Assembly (NCBI RefSeq): GCF_021732705.1
Contig: NZ_JAKFUM010000003.1
Location: 1 to 64,000, forward strand
Length of the DNA: 64,000 nucleotides
Direction: 5' to 3'
Origin: Nevskia sp.
Lineage (GTDB): Bacteria; Pseudomonadota; Gammaproteobacteria; Nevskiales; Nevskiaceae
Position numbers and translations under genes: made by a program. This document shows positions 1 to 7,643 of this stretch, piece by piece; the stretch's first letter is position 1, and each line of letters starts with the position of its first letter. Below the pieces are notes generated by a model. That model was not told where the DNA came from and searched no databases. It saw nothing but the letters and a program-made list of their open reading frames with translations.

Positions 1-312
1 AGAGTGTATGGCGATCTGGCGGGCAGATGATACGAAAAAAGTACAGTCATACAGCTCAGCGAGATAATTGCTGGAACTTGCAGAGCTAGAAGAAGGCGGC
101 GGCTAAAGCTTTTCATGGCTAACGCCAATTAGCTACAAATTTGTCGGATAACACCGTCCTGGCAGAGTTAGCCGTCATTCTGTCGGATAACACCCCGAAG
201 CGTGGGTTATCCGTCAAGCTGTCGGATAATCCGTGACGCTGCGCACGGCTCGCAAGTACGAATTCCGTTACAAGTCGCTGACTCATTTGAGTTTCGTGCA
301 AAGGAATGCACC
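1..312. other. Non-coding left edge upstream of the integron integrase
   Basis: No convincing gene was seen here. The stretch is visibly richer in A and T than the rest of the window, which suggests foreign origin together with intI. It holds the attI/attC-like repeats described separately and must contain the intI promoter, but no clear -35/-10 pair and no LexA box (CTG-N10-CAG) was recognised. Confidence 0.6.
117..235. other. Putative integron recombination sites (attC-like hairpin and attI-like repeats)
   Basis: GGCTAAC (117-123) and GTTAGCC (167-173) are exact inverted 7-mers 57 bp end to end, the layout and minimum size of an attC site. GTTAGCC differs from the GTTRRRY core consensus at one position. 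Next to it is a 39-bp tandem repeat: GTCGGATAA starts at 143, 182 and 221, and GTTAGCCGTC/GTTATCCGTC start at 167 and 206. CGGATAAC (184-191) and GTTATCCG (206-213) form another exact inverted pair. Integron attI sites carry several direct integrase-binding repeats and lie at the 5' side of intI, as here. The assignment rests on position and symmetry only. Confidence 0.4.
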
Positions 313-1356
313 ATGGCTGATTCGGCGAAGACTTCATCGGATTCCGTTCCTCCCGCTACTGCAGTTCTGTCTCTCGCTTCGCCACAGCCGCCGCGGTTGT
401 TGCGGCGGGTTCGTGAGCAGATTCGCGTGCGTCACTATAGCCTCAGGACTGAAACAGCTTATGTGAACTGGATCAGGCGATTCATTCTGTTCCACGGCAA
501 GCGTCATCCGCAAGAATTGGGACCGGCTGAGGTGTCCGCCTTCCTGAGCAGCCTGGCAGTCGATCGCAATGTGTCGGCCAGTACGCAGAATCAGGCATTG
601 GCGGCAATCCTGTTTCTGTACAAGGCGGTTCTGGAACTGGATTTGCCGTGGATGACGGAGGTGGTTCGGGCCAAGCGACCTCAACGTCTGCCGTCAGTGT
701 TGACGGTGGATGAAACCATCCGGCTGATGTCCGCGCTGGACGGTGACCCTGTGGAAGGTCTCGTCGTGCGGTTGCTGTACGGAACCGGCATGCGGTTGCT
801 GGAGGCCTTGCGCTTGCGGGTGAAGGATCTTGATCTGTCGAGACGGGAAATCGTGATCCGGGATGGCAAGGGCGGCAAGGATCGGGTGACGATGTGTCCG
901 GATGCCTTGATCGAACCGCTCAAGGCGAGACTGGCGGAAAGGAAGCAGGTTTTCGAGTCAGACCGGGCGCAGGGTCGCGTTGATGTCTGGCTGCCCGATG
1001 CGTTGTCGGTGAAATATCCAAACGCGTCGAGGGAGTGGGGTTGGCAGTTCCTGTTCGTGGCGCCTCGTTTCTCGAAGGATCCACGATCAGGCGCCGTCCG
1101 CCGCCACCATGTGGACGAGCGTCTGATTCAGCGGCGGGTGAAGATGACGGCGGCAGCGGCTGGTATCGCGAAGCCGGTATCGCCGCACACCTTGCGGCAT
1201 TCATTTGCCACGCATCTGTTGGAAGCTGGCCACGACATCCGCACGGTGCAGGAGCTGCTGGGTCATGCGGATGTCAGCACCACGATGATCTATACGCATG
1301 TGCTGAATCGCGGTGGTCATGGCGTGCGCAGTCCGCTGGATCGGCTCCTGCGTTGA
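313..1356 (+). CDS. intI: Integron integrase (IntI-type tyrosine recombinase)
   Basis: This 347-residue tyrosine recombinase catalyses site-specific recombination between integron attI and attC sites. An N-terminal SAM-like core-binding domain (about residues 28-110) precedes the catalytic domain. Catalytic residues are visible: Arg in [10 protein letters not shown] (about 157-166), HxxR in HTLRHSF (about 293), His in LLGHADVS and the nucleophilic Tyr in MIYTHV (about 326). The segment with [12 protein letters not shown] (about 236-250) matches the extra helix that separates integron integrases from XerC/D. The ATG at 313 is preferred over an in-frame ATG at 202 because AAAGGA precedes it and the homology starts later. 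The gene reads away from the attI-like repeats, the usual integron polarity. Confidence 0.93.
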   Translation: MADSAKTSSDSVPPATAVLSLASPQPPRLLRRVREQIRVRHYSLRTETAYVNWIRRFILFHGKRHPQELGPAEVSAFLSSLAVDRNVSASTQNQALAAILFLYKAVLELDLPWMTEVVRAKRPQRLPSVLTVDETIRLMSALDGDPVEGLVVRLLYGTGMRLLEALRLRVKDLDLSRREIVIRDGKGGKDRVTMCPDALIEPLKARLAERKQVFESDRAQGRVDVWLPDALSVKYPNASREWGWQFLFVAPRFSKDPRSGAVRRHHVDERLIQRRVKMTAAAAGIAKPVSPHTLRHSFATHLLEAGHDIRTVQELLGHADVSTTMIYTHVLNRGGHGVRSPLDRLLR

Positions 1357-1660
1357 GGTCTGCGGCGCCTGGGCCTAGCGCCCGGCAATCGGGCGCCTAT
1401 GTCTGCTGCCAAGTCGATCAACAACACGGAGTCTTGTCGCGAAGCGTCCTGCCGCGAGGACGCGAGGCGACGTTCGGGACGAGATTCCGGAAGCCTTCCG
1501 AATAACTCAGAGGGGAGTGGAGTCTAGGCATCGGCCTGCGCCGTGACGGTTGCATCACGCTCCGACCATGGAGGGGGGCACACCCGCAGCCGCAGCCGCA
1601 GCCGCAACCGTGCTGTCCGGCCTGCCGCCGCCGTTCCCGTCCTCGGTTTCCGGTTTCCGG
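1357..1660. other. Intergenic region between convergent genes, with a weak hairpin
   Basis: No gene was recognised. A 7-bp stem GCGCCCG/CGGGCGC at 1378-1396 with a 5-nt loop just after intI could act as a terminator but has no T-tract. A short hexamer run (GCAGCC, four imperfect copies) lies at 1586-1609. Confidence 0.5.
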
Positions 1661-2200
1661 TTACAGCGGCGCGAATGCCTTGATGGCCAGTGGCACGGTG
1701 AGTTTGCCGGCCTTTTCGAAGCTGAGTTCGACGGGCAGCGTCTGCCCGGCGACGAGCGTCTGGTTCAGGCCGATCAGCATCAGGTGAACGCCGCCCGGCG
1801 CCAGCGCCACTTCACTTCCGGGGGCGATCGTGAGCCCGTCCGGCAGCGCGCGCATCTGCATCACGCCATCCGCCGTGGACGACATCTCATGAAGCTCGAC
1901 ACTCGCAGCTGCCGCGGTGGCGGACGCGCCGAGCAGACGATCCGGCTCGCTGCCGTCGTTGCGGATGGTCAGGAAGCCGGCCGTCGTGGTGCCGTGCGGC
2001 GGTGTTTCGCGGGTTCGGGCTTCGCTGATCGTCAGCGCGCCGATCTTGTAGACGGCGACCGGCGCTGCCGGCTCGGCGACGGCGGGCTCGGCCGGCGGTG
2101 CCGGTGGTTGCGTCGGTTTGCAGGCGGCCAGCGTCAGCAGCAGCACGGTGGCCGGCGCGGCAAGGCACTTCGTCATCAGAGGAGTCATCGGCGTGGTCAT
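1661..2200 (-). CDS. Copper chaperone PCu(A)C family, probable lipoprotein
   Basis: This is a periplasmic copper(I) chaperone of the PCu(A)C family, which delivers Cu to the CuA site of cytochrome c oxidase or to other periplasmic cuproproteins. The PCu(A)C ligand set is visible: LHEM, then a Met in VMQMRAL and HLM in GGVHLML. The N-terminus has a hydrophobic stretch ending in LTLAAC, a lipobox, so the mature protein is probably lipid-anchored. The start is uncertain: GTG at 2236, ATG at 2200 and ATG at 2176 are in frame and none has a strong ribosome-binding site. A Pro/Ala-rich linker follows the lipobox. It lies 3' of the CobW gene on the same strand and is the first of two PCu(A)C genes in the region. 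Confidence 0.88.
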   Translation of the reverse strand: MTTPMTPLMTKCLAAPATVLLLTLAACKPTQPPAPPAEPAVAEPAAPVAVYKIGALTISEARTRETPPHGTTTAGFLTIRNDGSEPDRLLGASATAAAASVELHEMSSTADGVMQMRALPDGLTIAPGSEVALAPGGVHLMLIGLNQTLVAGQTLPVELSFEKAGKLTVPLAIKAFAPL

Positions 2201-2251
2201 CGAGTCGGGAATGTGGGGTTGCGGCCGCGTGGCCACAATGGAAATGGAGGA

Positions 2252-3364
2252 TCAGGCGTTCGGTGCGGGTTGGTCGCGGGCGATGGCGTCATCGAGCTGA
2301 GCAGCGTCGATGTCCGCTGGCGTGTCACGCAGATAGGCCAAGGTGTTGCGCACGGTTTCCTGACCCCAGCCGCGGGTGATGAACACCAGCCGCGTGCGAT
2401 GGTCGTCGCTCGGCCAAGCGGCAAGCTCTTCGGACGGGTGCAGCACGTTCTGCACGCTGTGGACGACGGTCGGTTGATCGCGCCCTTCGAGGTTGATGAT
2501 GCCCTTGAAGCGCAGCAGATCGGCGCCGGCCAGCGAGCGCAGGAAATCGAGCCAGCCGAACAGCTTCCAGGCCGGGACCGGCTCGTCGAGGATCAGGCTG
2601 AAGGTCTGGATGTCGTCCCAGTTCGGGCCGTCGCCCCAAGGATCGGCCTGGTCGGCGGCGTCGGCCGCGACCGGCGCCAGGCGAATGGCATCGGCATTCA
2701 GCACCAGCGAGCTGAGCGTGAACGCGGCAGATTCGGGCCGACGGCGGCCATCGGTGAACAGCCAGCCCGGTTCGGCGGTGCCTTTCTCGGGCACGTGGAT
2801 GTCGGCATCCGGGTTCATCGTCAGCAGCTTGGCGCGCAGCGCGTCGATCGCGGCGTCGTCAACCAGATCGCGCTTGGTGATCAGCAGTGCGTCGGCACCC
2901 ACGATCTGCTTCTGCGCGATGTCGATTTCCTCGACCGTGGTCGCCGCGTTTGCCGCATCGACCAGCGTCACCACCGAATCGAGCACGAAGCGCTCGGCCA
3001 GCTGCGGCGCACGCAGCAGCTGGTTCAGGATCGGCCCCGGCTCGGCAAGGCCGGTGGTTTCGATGATCACGCGGCGCAGGCTTGGAATCTGCTTGCGCTG
3101 CGCCTTGGTGAACAGGGTCATCAGCGATTCGGCCAGCCGGCCACGGGTGGTGCAGCACATGCAGCCGCCTTCGATCAACTCGATCTCGTCCGGCTCGGCC
3201 TGCTGCACCAGATGATGATCGAGGCCGACGGCGCCATATTCATTGATGACGACGGCCGTGCCGCTCATCTCCGGGCGACGGAGCAGGGCGTTCAGCAAGG
3301 TGGTCTTGCCGGCGCCGAGGAAGCCGGTCAGCAGGACCATCGGTATGCGGGTGTCGTTCGGCAA
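2252..3364 (-). CDS. CobW/COG0523 family G3E GTPase (metallochaperone)
   Basis: This is a G3E-family P-loop GTPase of the COG0523 group, whose members insert or traffic metals (Zn, Co, Fe). The Walker A motif GFLGAGKTT is near the N-terminus, the metal-binding CxCC motif is in GGCMCCTT, Walker B is in the ETTG segment and ITKRDL is the guanine-specificity motif. A C-terminal CobW domain follows. The frame opens with GTG at 3448, but the TTG at 3364 is preferred because GGAG lies 6 nt upstream and homologues begin a few residues before the P-loop. It sits in a copper-handling neighbourhood, so a metallochaperone role is likely, but the metal cannot be read from sequence. Confidence 0.87.
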   Translation of the reverse strand: MPNDTRIPMVLLTGFLGAGKTTLLNALLRRPEMSGTAVVINEYGAVGLDHHLVQQAEPDEIELIEGGCMCCTTRGRLAESLMTLFTKAQRKQIPSLRRVIIETTGLAEPGPILNQLLRAPQLAERFVLDSVVTLVDAANAATTVEEIDIAQKQIVGADALLITKRDLVDDAAIDALRAKLLTMNPDADIHVPEKGTAEPGWLFTDGRRRPESAAFTLSSLVLNADAIRLAPVAADAADQADPWGDGPNWDDIQTFSLILDEPVPAWKLFGWLDFLRSLAGADLLRFKGIINLEGRDQPTVVHSVQNVLHPSEELAAWPSDDHRTRLVFITRGWGQETVRNTLAYLRDTPADIDAAQLDDAIARDQPAPNA

Positions 3365-3492
3365 CGCGATCTCCGGTTCGAAAAACGCGCCGCGATCGGG
3401 CGGCACGTGAGCGGTCGGCGGGCATGGGGTACCCGCCGACCGGATCACGATTATCGCCGCTTGCGTCCGCGCAAGTGCGAGTGCGAGTGCGA

Positions 3493-3790
3493 TCAGGCGC
3501 TGGCCGCAGCGCCCGCGTAGCGACTCCGCACTTGCGGATAGCGGTTCGGGGCGCGCCGATGCTGGCAGCCCACCGACGGGTCTTCGGGCAGTGGCGCGTA
3601 GCCGATGCCATTCAGCAGCTCGCGCAATTGCCGGTCACGCCCGCTGGGGCCGACCACGCGCACGATCCGCTGCGACAGATCGACGTGGTTCAGCGCCCGC
3701 CCCGGTGCGCATGTCGAGCAGGCCGCGCAGACGCTGCCACTCGCGGTCATCACGCAGCCGCGGGATGCAGAACTCGTAGATGGTCTTCAT
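3493..3790 (-). pseudogene. Small conserved-looking gene split by a one-base frameshift
   Basis: Reading leftward from ATG 3790 gives MKTIYEFCIPRLRDDREW and continues to about LLDMRTG. The plausible continuation RALNHVDLSQRIVRVVG to the stop at 3493 is in another frame. The two join if one base is removed from the G-run (C-run 3700-3703 on the plus strand), giving a protein of about 99 residues. Its start overlaps the stop of the upstream 46-residue gene (ATGA), so the two look like an operon ending in cobW. I do not recognise the family. It may be a real mutation, a sequencing error in the homopolymer, or two overlapping frames. Confidence 0.55.
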
Positions 3791-3927
3791 GGTGTGGCGC
3801 CCGGAAACGCACCGCCGACCATCGCGGCGATCAGGACGGCGCTGAGCAGCAGATTGGCCCAGCCCAGACACCACAGCACCACGGGCGCGCGGAACGGGTT
3901 CCGGCGCAGTTCGAAACAGGGATTCAT
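3787..3927 (-). CDS. 46-residue single-span membrane protein, unknown
   Basis: A short frame begins at ATG 3927 with AGGAG about 8 nt upstream and ends in TGA overlapping the next ATG (ATGA, 3787-3790). The product starts MNPCFELRRNPFRAP and then has one hydrophobic span, about residues 15-40 (VVLWCLGWANLLLSAVLIAA), suggesting a small inner-membrane protein with its basic N-terminus inside. It lies between a DUF2946 gene and the frameshifted gene next to cobW. The strong ribosome-binding site and translational coupling support it being real. No family was recognised. Confidence 0.6.
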   Translation of the reverse strand: MNPCFELRRNPFRAPVVLWCLGWANLLLSAVLIAAMVGGAFPGATP

Positions 3928-4040
3928 CAGGACACTCCTGGTTCGCGACCCGGCGGCTCGGCGGCCAGCGGATCGCGCAGCGATCGAGGGGGAAGCCCGG
4001 CGCGGCGTTCAGCCACGCGGCGTGGGCGACTTGTCGGCTT

Positions 4041-4472
4041 TCAGGCGTGCTGCGGGGGACCCGTCGATGGCGGCAGCCGGTCGCTGACGGCCGTCGGGAA
4101 CGCGACCGCGCTGACGATCGCTCGCACACGTGCAGCCCGTGCGTGGGACCGGATCGCGACGGCATCGGGCAGGGCCGCCACTGGCGTGAAGCCCAGACAG
4201 TCCTGACACGGCGGCAGGCCGGTGACCGGCATCGTCCCCAGTCGGCTGACGACGGCCGCAGGCAGCACGGCGACCAGCTGTTTCTGCAGCACGGCCGTGG
4301 CCCGGCCGGTACCGCAGAACGCGGCGTCCATGCGGCCGGCGGCACCGGCCTGCACGTTCACGCCATGCAGCATCGGCCCGAGCAACTGGCCGACGACGGC
4401 GAACAGCGCCAGCCAGAGTGCGGCCCTTGGCCAGCGCCGGATCACGCGCGGAAACCCAGCACGGCGGCGCAA
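4041..4472 (-). CDS. DUF2946 family protein (copper-locus associated)
   Basis: This 143-residue protein has an N-terminal hydrophobic segment (RAALWLALFAVVGQLLGPMLHG) typical of DUF2946. A CQDC pair (in LPPCQDCLGF) is present mid-protein, plausible for metal binding. DUF2946 proteins are of unknown function and often lie beside copper- or haem-related TonB receptors. A second member occurs at 11459-12082. The frame opens with TTG at 4472; a GTG at 4445 is an alternative start and neither has a clear ribosome-binding site. It is the first gene of the leftward group running to PCu(A)C and cobW. Confidence 0.7.
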   Translation of the reverse strand: MRRRAGFPRVIRRWPRAALWLALFAVVGQLLGPMLHGVNVQAGAAGRMDAAFCGTGRATAVLQKQLVAVLPAAVVSRLGTMPVTGLPPCQDCLGFTPVAALPDAVAIRSHARAARVRAIVSAVAFPTAVSDRLPPSTGPPQHA

Positions 4473-4699
4473 CCGGTCAGGTCGCGGCGGGTTGATAGAG
4501 CCGTTCCAGCGGCACTGGCCCCAGCGTCATGTCGCAGGGTTATGAAAAGGCTCGGCAGGATGCTGCAAGCATCTGAATTCGGGACGAAAAACGTCGATCC
4601 GATGATCCGGGTGCGCGACGCCGACCCTACAATGGCGGGAGTGCCATTCAGGCGCTGCAGGACGTTGCCGTACGTCGACAGGATCACGGGAGAGTTTCG

Positions 4700-5254
4700 A
4701 TGAACCGCAGACAATTCATGAACACGATGGCCGGCGCGGCGGCGCTCGGCGCGGCCGCAAGCTTGGCGCAGGCCGATGATCCGCGCAATGTCGCGCGCAG
4801 CGAAAACGCGCCCGCCGCCAGCAAGGCCAAGTCGGCCAAGCCGGCTGCCGCCGCCGATCCGCACGCCGGCCATGCCGGGCACCAAGGCCATGCTGCAGTC
4901 GATCACGGTGCCCATCAGCCGGGCAGCGGCCGCTATGCCGCGCTGGCCAGCAGCTTTGGCATCTGCGCCGGTCTCGCGGCCGAGTGCGTGGGCCATTGCC
5001 AGACCATTCTCGCCACCGGCGACAAGAGTCTGGCCGAGTGTCTGAGGTCGTCGCTGGCCTGCGATACCACCTGCACGGCGGTCGCGCGGCTGGCGCGGCT
5101 GGAGTCGCAATTCGCGCCGAGCCTCGCCCAGCAGACGATCCCGGTGATGGAAGCCTGCATGGAAAGCTGCCGCCCGCATGTCGAGACGCACCCGATCTGC
5201 AAGGCCTGCTTCGACGCCTGCAACAACGCCATCGGCACTGCCCGCACGATCTGA
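4700..5254 (+). CDS. Csp-like four-helix-bundle copper-storage protein
   Basis: This 184-residue protein has a Tat-like signal peptide (MNRRQFMNTMAGAAALG), a His-rich linker (HAGHAGHQGH, about residues 55-72) and a Cys-rich helical C-terminal half. Eleven Cys in CxxxC-type spacings (for example ECVGHC, CDTTC, ACMESC, CKACFDAC) match Csp copper-storage proteins, where Cys lining a four-helix bundle bind many Cu(I) ions. Tat export is also known for Csp1. The start has GGGAGAG upstream. It is transcribed alone, opposite to its copper-related neighbours, and would serve as a periplasmic Cu(I) sink or store. Confidence 0.85.
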   Translation: MNRRQFMNTMAGAAALGAAASLAQADDPRNVARSENAPAASKAKSAKPAAAADPHAGHAGHQGHAAVDHGAHQPGSGRYAALASSFGICAGLAAECVGHCQTILATGDKSLAECLRSSLACDTTCTAVARLARLESQFAPSLAQQTIPVMEACMESCRPHVETHPICKACFDACNNAIGTARTI

Positions 5255-5565
5255 CAATTGCCGCCGCGCGGCTGCCGATGCACGGCTGAGCGATGTCGGG
5301 ACGATCGGCGGCGGCGTCGATCCCGATCCCCCGCCAGGCATCGGTGGCGGTCCGCGTTCCACGGCACGGAGCAGCCGCGACGCGTCGAGGGTTGCCAGCC
5401 CGTGCGTGGTGCTGATCCGGCGATCCGGAACTCGCCCGGCACCGCGCCGGACAGGCCGGGCGGGCGGCGCTTGCCGACCCGCAGGCGCAGCACCGCGCCC
5501 CGACGGCAAGTGACCGCGCGGGGCTTGCATGATCAGCAGGCGGGCAGCAGACGATTCCGTGTCGG
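5255..5565. other. Intergenic region between convergent copper genes
   Basis: Between the ends of the Csp-like gene and the PepSY gene I see no supported coding region, RNA or clear terminator. The sequence is very GC-rich with several short inverted repeats but no T-tract. Confidence 0.5.
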
Positions 5566-6936
5566 TCAGGCCGGGGCCAGCCCGAGGAAGCTGCGGGCCG
5601 GAGCAATCCGCCGCAGCAGCGCGCGCTCGATCACGAGCACCGCGATCAGCGACAGGCCGAACATCGGCAGCAGCACGCCGAGCACCACGGCGAGGCCGAT
5701 CATCGGCCGCGGCACGCGCGTCTCCGGCAGCGCCAGCGGCGCGCCGAGCACGGCCGCGGGGCGGCGCTTCAGCCACATCACGAGGCCGCTGAGGGTCAGG
5801 CCGATCAGGCTCAGCGCGGTGAATGCGCCGAGCGCCTGATTGACCCAGCCGAACAGCTGGCCTTCATGCGCGGCGACACCGGTGCCGATGATCCGGTCGA
5901 GCAGCTTGCGGTCGCGGAAGTCCTCGCGCTTGAGCACGGCGCCGGTCGCGCCATCCAAGGTCAGGTTGACCCGCTTCGGCCGGTTCTGGGTGTCCGATTT
6001 CGCGGTCCATTGCGGCGTCTTGCGGCTCGGTGGTGCCACCAGCACCGGCGGCGGCAGCGCCAGCGGGGCGACGGTGGCGACGGCGCGGTTCAGGGCATCG
6101 CCATCCAGCGCGTCGCTGGCCGCTGCGGCCACGCCATGTCCGGCATGGCCTGCGTGCTCGTCGGCAGCCGGCGTCTTCGCGGCACCGGTGGACCAGTCCT
6201 GCCGCACTTCGGTGGCGCTCGCGTACTGGCGCACGGCCTTCAGGCTCGAGCCCCAGAACTGAGTCCACGGCAGGCCGGAGATCAGCAGGAACAGCGCGAA
6301 CGCGGAAACCCAGAAGCCGATCACCGCATGCAGATCCTTCCACAGCGGCCGGCCACGGCGATCGAAGCGCGGCAGCAGCACGCCGCGAATGCCGGAAGCC
6401 TCGCGCGGCCACCACAGATACAGCCCGGTGATGATCATCACGATCGCCCACGACGCCGCCAGTTCGACGAGGTAGCTGCCGATGTCGCCGATCAGCAGCT
6501 GGCCGTGCAGTTTCGAGATCACGGTCATCAGACGGTCGTCCTCGGCCACCGTCTTCCGCACCGTCAGCCGCTGCGGGTCGACATAGACGCGGATCGTGTC
6601 GCTGCCGCTGCGCACCAGCACCCGGGCCGCGGAATGTGGCGTGGCCGGCAACTCGTAGGCGCTGAACGTGGCACCCGGCACGACGGCGAGCGCGGCCTGC
6701 ACCTGCGCCGAAGGCGATGCCAGCGGGGCATCGAACCGCAGGTGGTCGTGCTCGCGGTCGATCCAGGCCTCGATCTGCGGCTTGAACAGGTAGATCGAAC
6801 CGGTGGCCGCCAGCCACAGCACGAACGGCAGGCACAGCAGCCCGGCGTAGAAATGCCAGCGCCAGACGGTGCGGTACAGCCGGCGCGGCGCGCGAGCGGC
6901 CGGATGGTCGTGATGCTCGGCAGCGGTGGAAGACAT
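5566..6936 (-). CDS. PepSY-associated transmembrane protein (PiuB-like)
   Basis: This 456-residue inner-membrane protein belongs to the PepSY_TM family, often encoded next to TonB-dependent metal or siderophore receptors and implicated in periplasmic metal reduction or transport. It has the typical pattern: TM1 (FYAGLLCLPFVLWLAATGSIYLF, about 30-55), a PepSY periplasmic domain, a TM pair around 180-250, a variable periplasmic loop and C-terminal TM helices. The loop includes DEHAGHAGHG, a His-rich segment like that of the Csp protein. The cytoplasmic N-terminus is also His-containing (AAEHHDHPA). It lies 3' of the PCu(A)C gene in the copper gene line. Confidence 0.87.
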   Translation of the reverse strand: MSSTAAEHHDHPAARAPRRLYRTVWRWHFYAGLLCLPFVLWLAATGSIYLFKPQIEAWIDREHDHLRFDAPLASPSAQVQAALAVVPGATFSAYELPATPHSAARVLVRSGSDTIRVYVDPQRLTVRKTVAEDDRLMTVISKLHGQLLIGDIGSYLVELAASWAIVMIITGLYLWWPREASGIRGVLLPRFDRRGRPLWKDLHAVIGFWVSAFALFLLISGLPWTQFWGSSLKAVRQYASATEVRQDWSTGAAKTPAADEHAGHAGHGVAAAASDALDGDALNRAVATVAPLALPPPVLVAPPSRKTPQWTAKSDTQNRPKRVNLTLDGATGAVLKREDFRDRKLLDRIIGTGVAAHEGQLFGWVNQALGAFTALSLIGLTLSGLVMWLKRRPAAVLGAPLALPETRVPRPMIGLAVVLGVLLPMFGLSLIAVLVIERALLRRIAPARSFLGLAPA

Positions 6937-7085
6937 CAGGGTGCTCCTTCAAGATTGTGGAAACCGCCCGGCACCCGCCACCGTTGCTGCGGGATCACGC
7001 GACGGGGCGGGTTCGTGCCCATCGGCACGCGAGCGGCCGCGGTCATCCATTCCGCTCGAGTCGGAGCGGATCGTCTGGTGCGGGC

Positions 7086-7643
7086 TCAGTGGTGTGCATG
7101 CGCGTCCGCCGCCGGTGCCGGTGAGGGGGTCGACGCCGGCGGCTTGGCCGCACGGCGTGGAGTTTCCGGCGCGGCGGATTCCACGCGCAGCGCCACCGGC
7201 ACTTCGCCGCTGCGGGCGAAGCGCAAGGTCATCGGCACGCGTTCGCCGGCCGTCAGCGGGGCCTGCAGATCAAGCAGCATCAGGTGGGTGCCGGACGGGG
7301 ACAGTCGAACCTCGCCGCCGGCCGGAATCACCAGCCCGTCGGCCAGCGGCCGCATGCCGGCGACGCCATCGGCTTGGACCTGCTGATGCAGTTCGACCCG
7401 GCCGGCGCGGGCGCTGACCGCGCCGAGCAGCCGCTCGTCCTCCGGGCCCGGATTGCGGATGCGCAGGAAGCCGGCGCCGGTGCTGGCCCCGGGCGCGGTC
7501 GGGCGGCTCCAGACTTCGGTGATGGTCAGCGCCGACGGCGCGGCCGGCACCGTGGCCGGTTCCCGGTCGTCGGCGAGTGCGGCCAGCGGCAGGGCATTGA
7601 GCAGCGCCAGCGTCAGCAGGCGCCTGCGCAGGATCGGATTCAT
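7086..7643 (-). CDS. Copper chaperone PCu(A)C family, secreted
   Basis: This 185-residue periplasmic chaperone has a cleavable-type signal peptide (MNPILRRRLLTLALLNALPLAALA). Ligand motifs are LHQQ, then Met in VAGMRPL and HLM in GTHLML, the PCu(A)C copper(I) site. It also carries a Pro/Ala linker and a C-terminal DAHAHH tail, as in PCu(A)C proteins that use a His-rich extension for Cu(II). Its ATG overlaps the stop of the upstream PepSY gene (ATGA), so the two are translationally coupled. Confidence 0.9.
   Translation of the reverse strand: MNPILRRRLLTLALLNALPLAALADDREPATVPAAPSALTITEVWSRPTAPGASTGAGFLRIRNPGPEDERLLGAVSARAGRVELHQQVQADGVAGMRPLADGLVIPAGGEVRLSPSGTHLMLLDLQAPLTAGERVPMTLRFARSGEVPVALRVESAAPETPRRAAKPPASTPSPAPAADAHAHH

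Noticed and set aside
174-312. LexA box controlling intI
   Set aside because: No CTG-N10-CAG type palindrome was found between the repeats and the intI start.
1550-3520. A 656-codon plus-strand frame across the PCu(A)C and cobW genes
   Set aside because: It is Arg/Gln/Gly-rich with no domain, and the opposite strand encodes two clear families.
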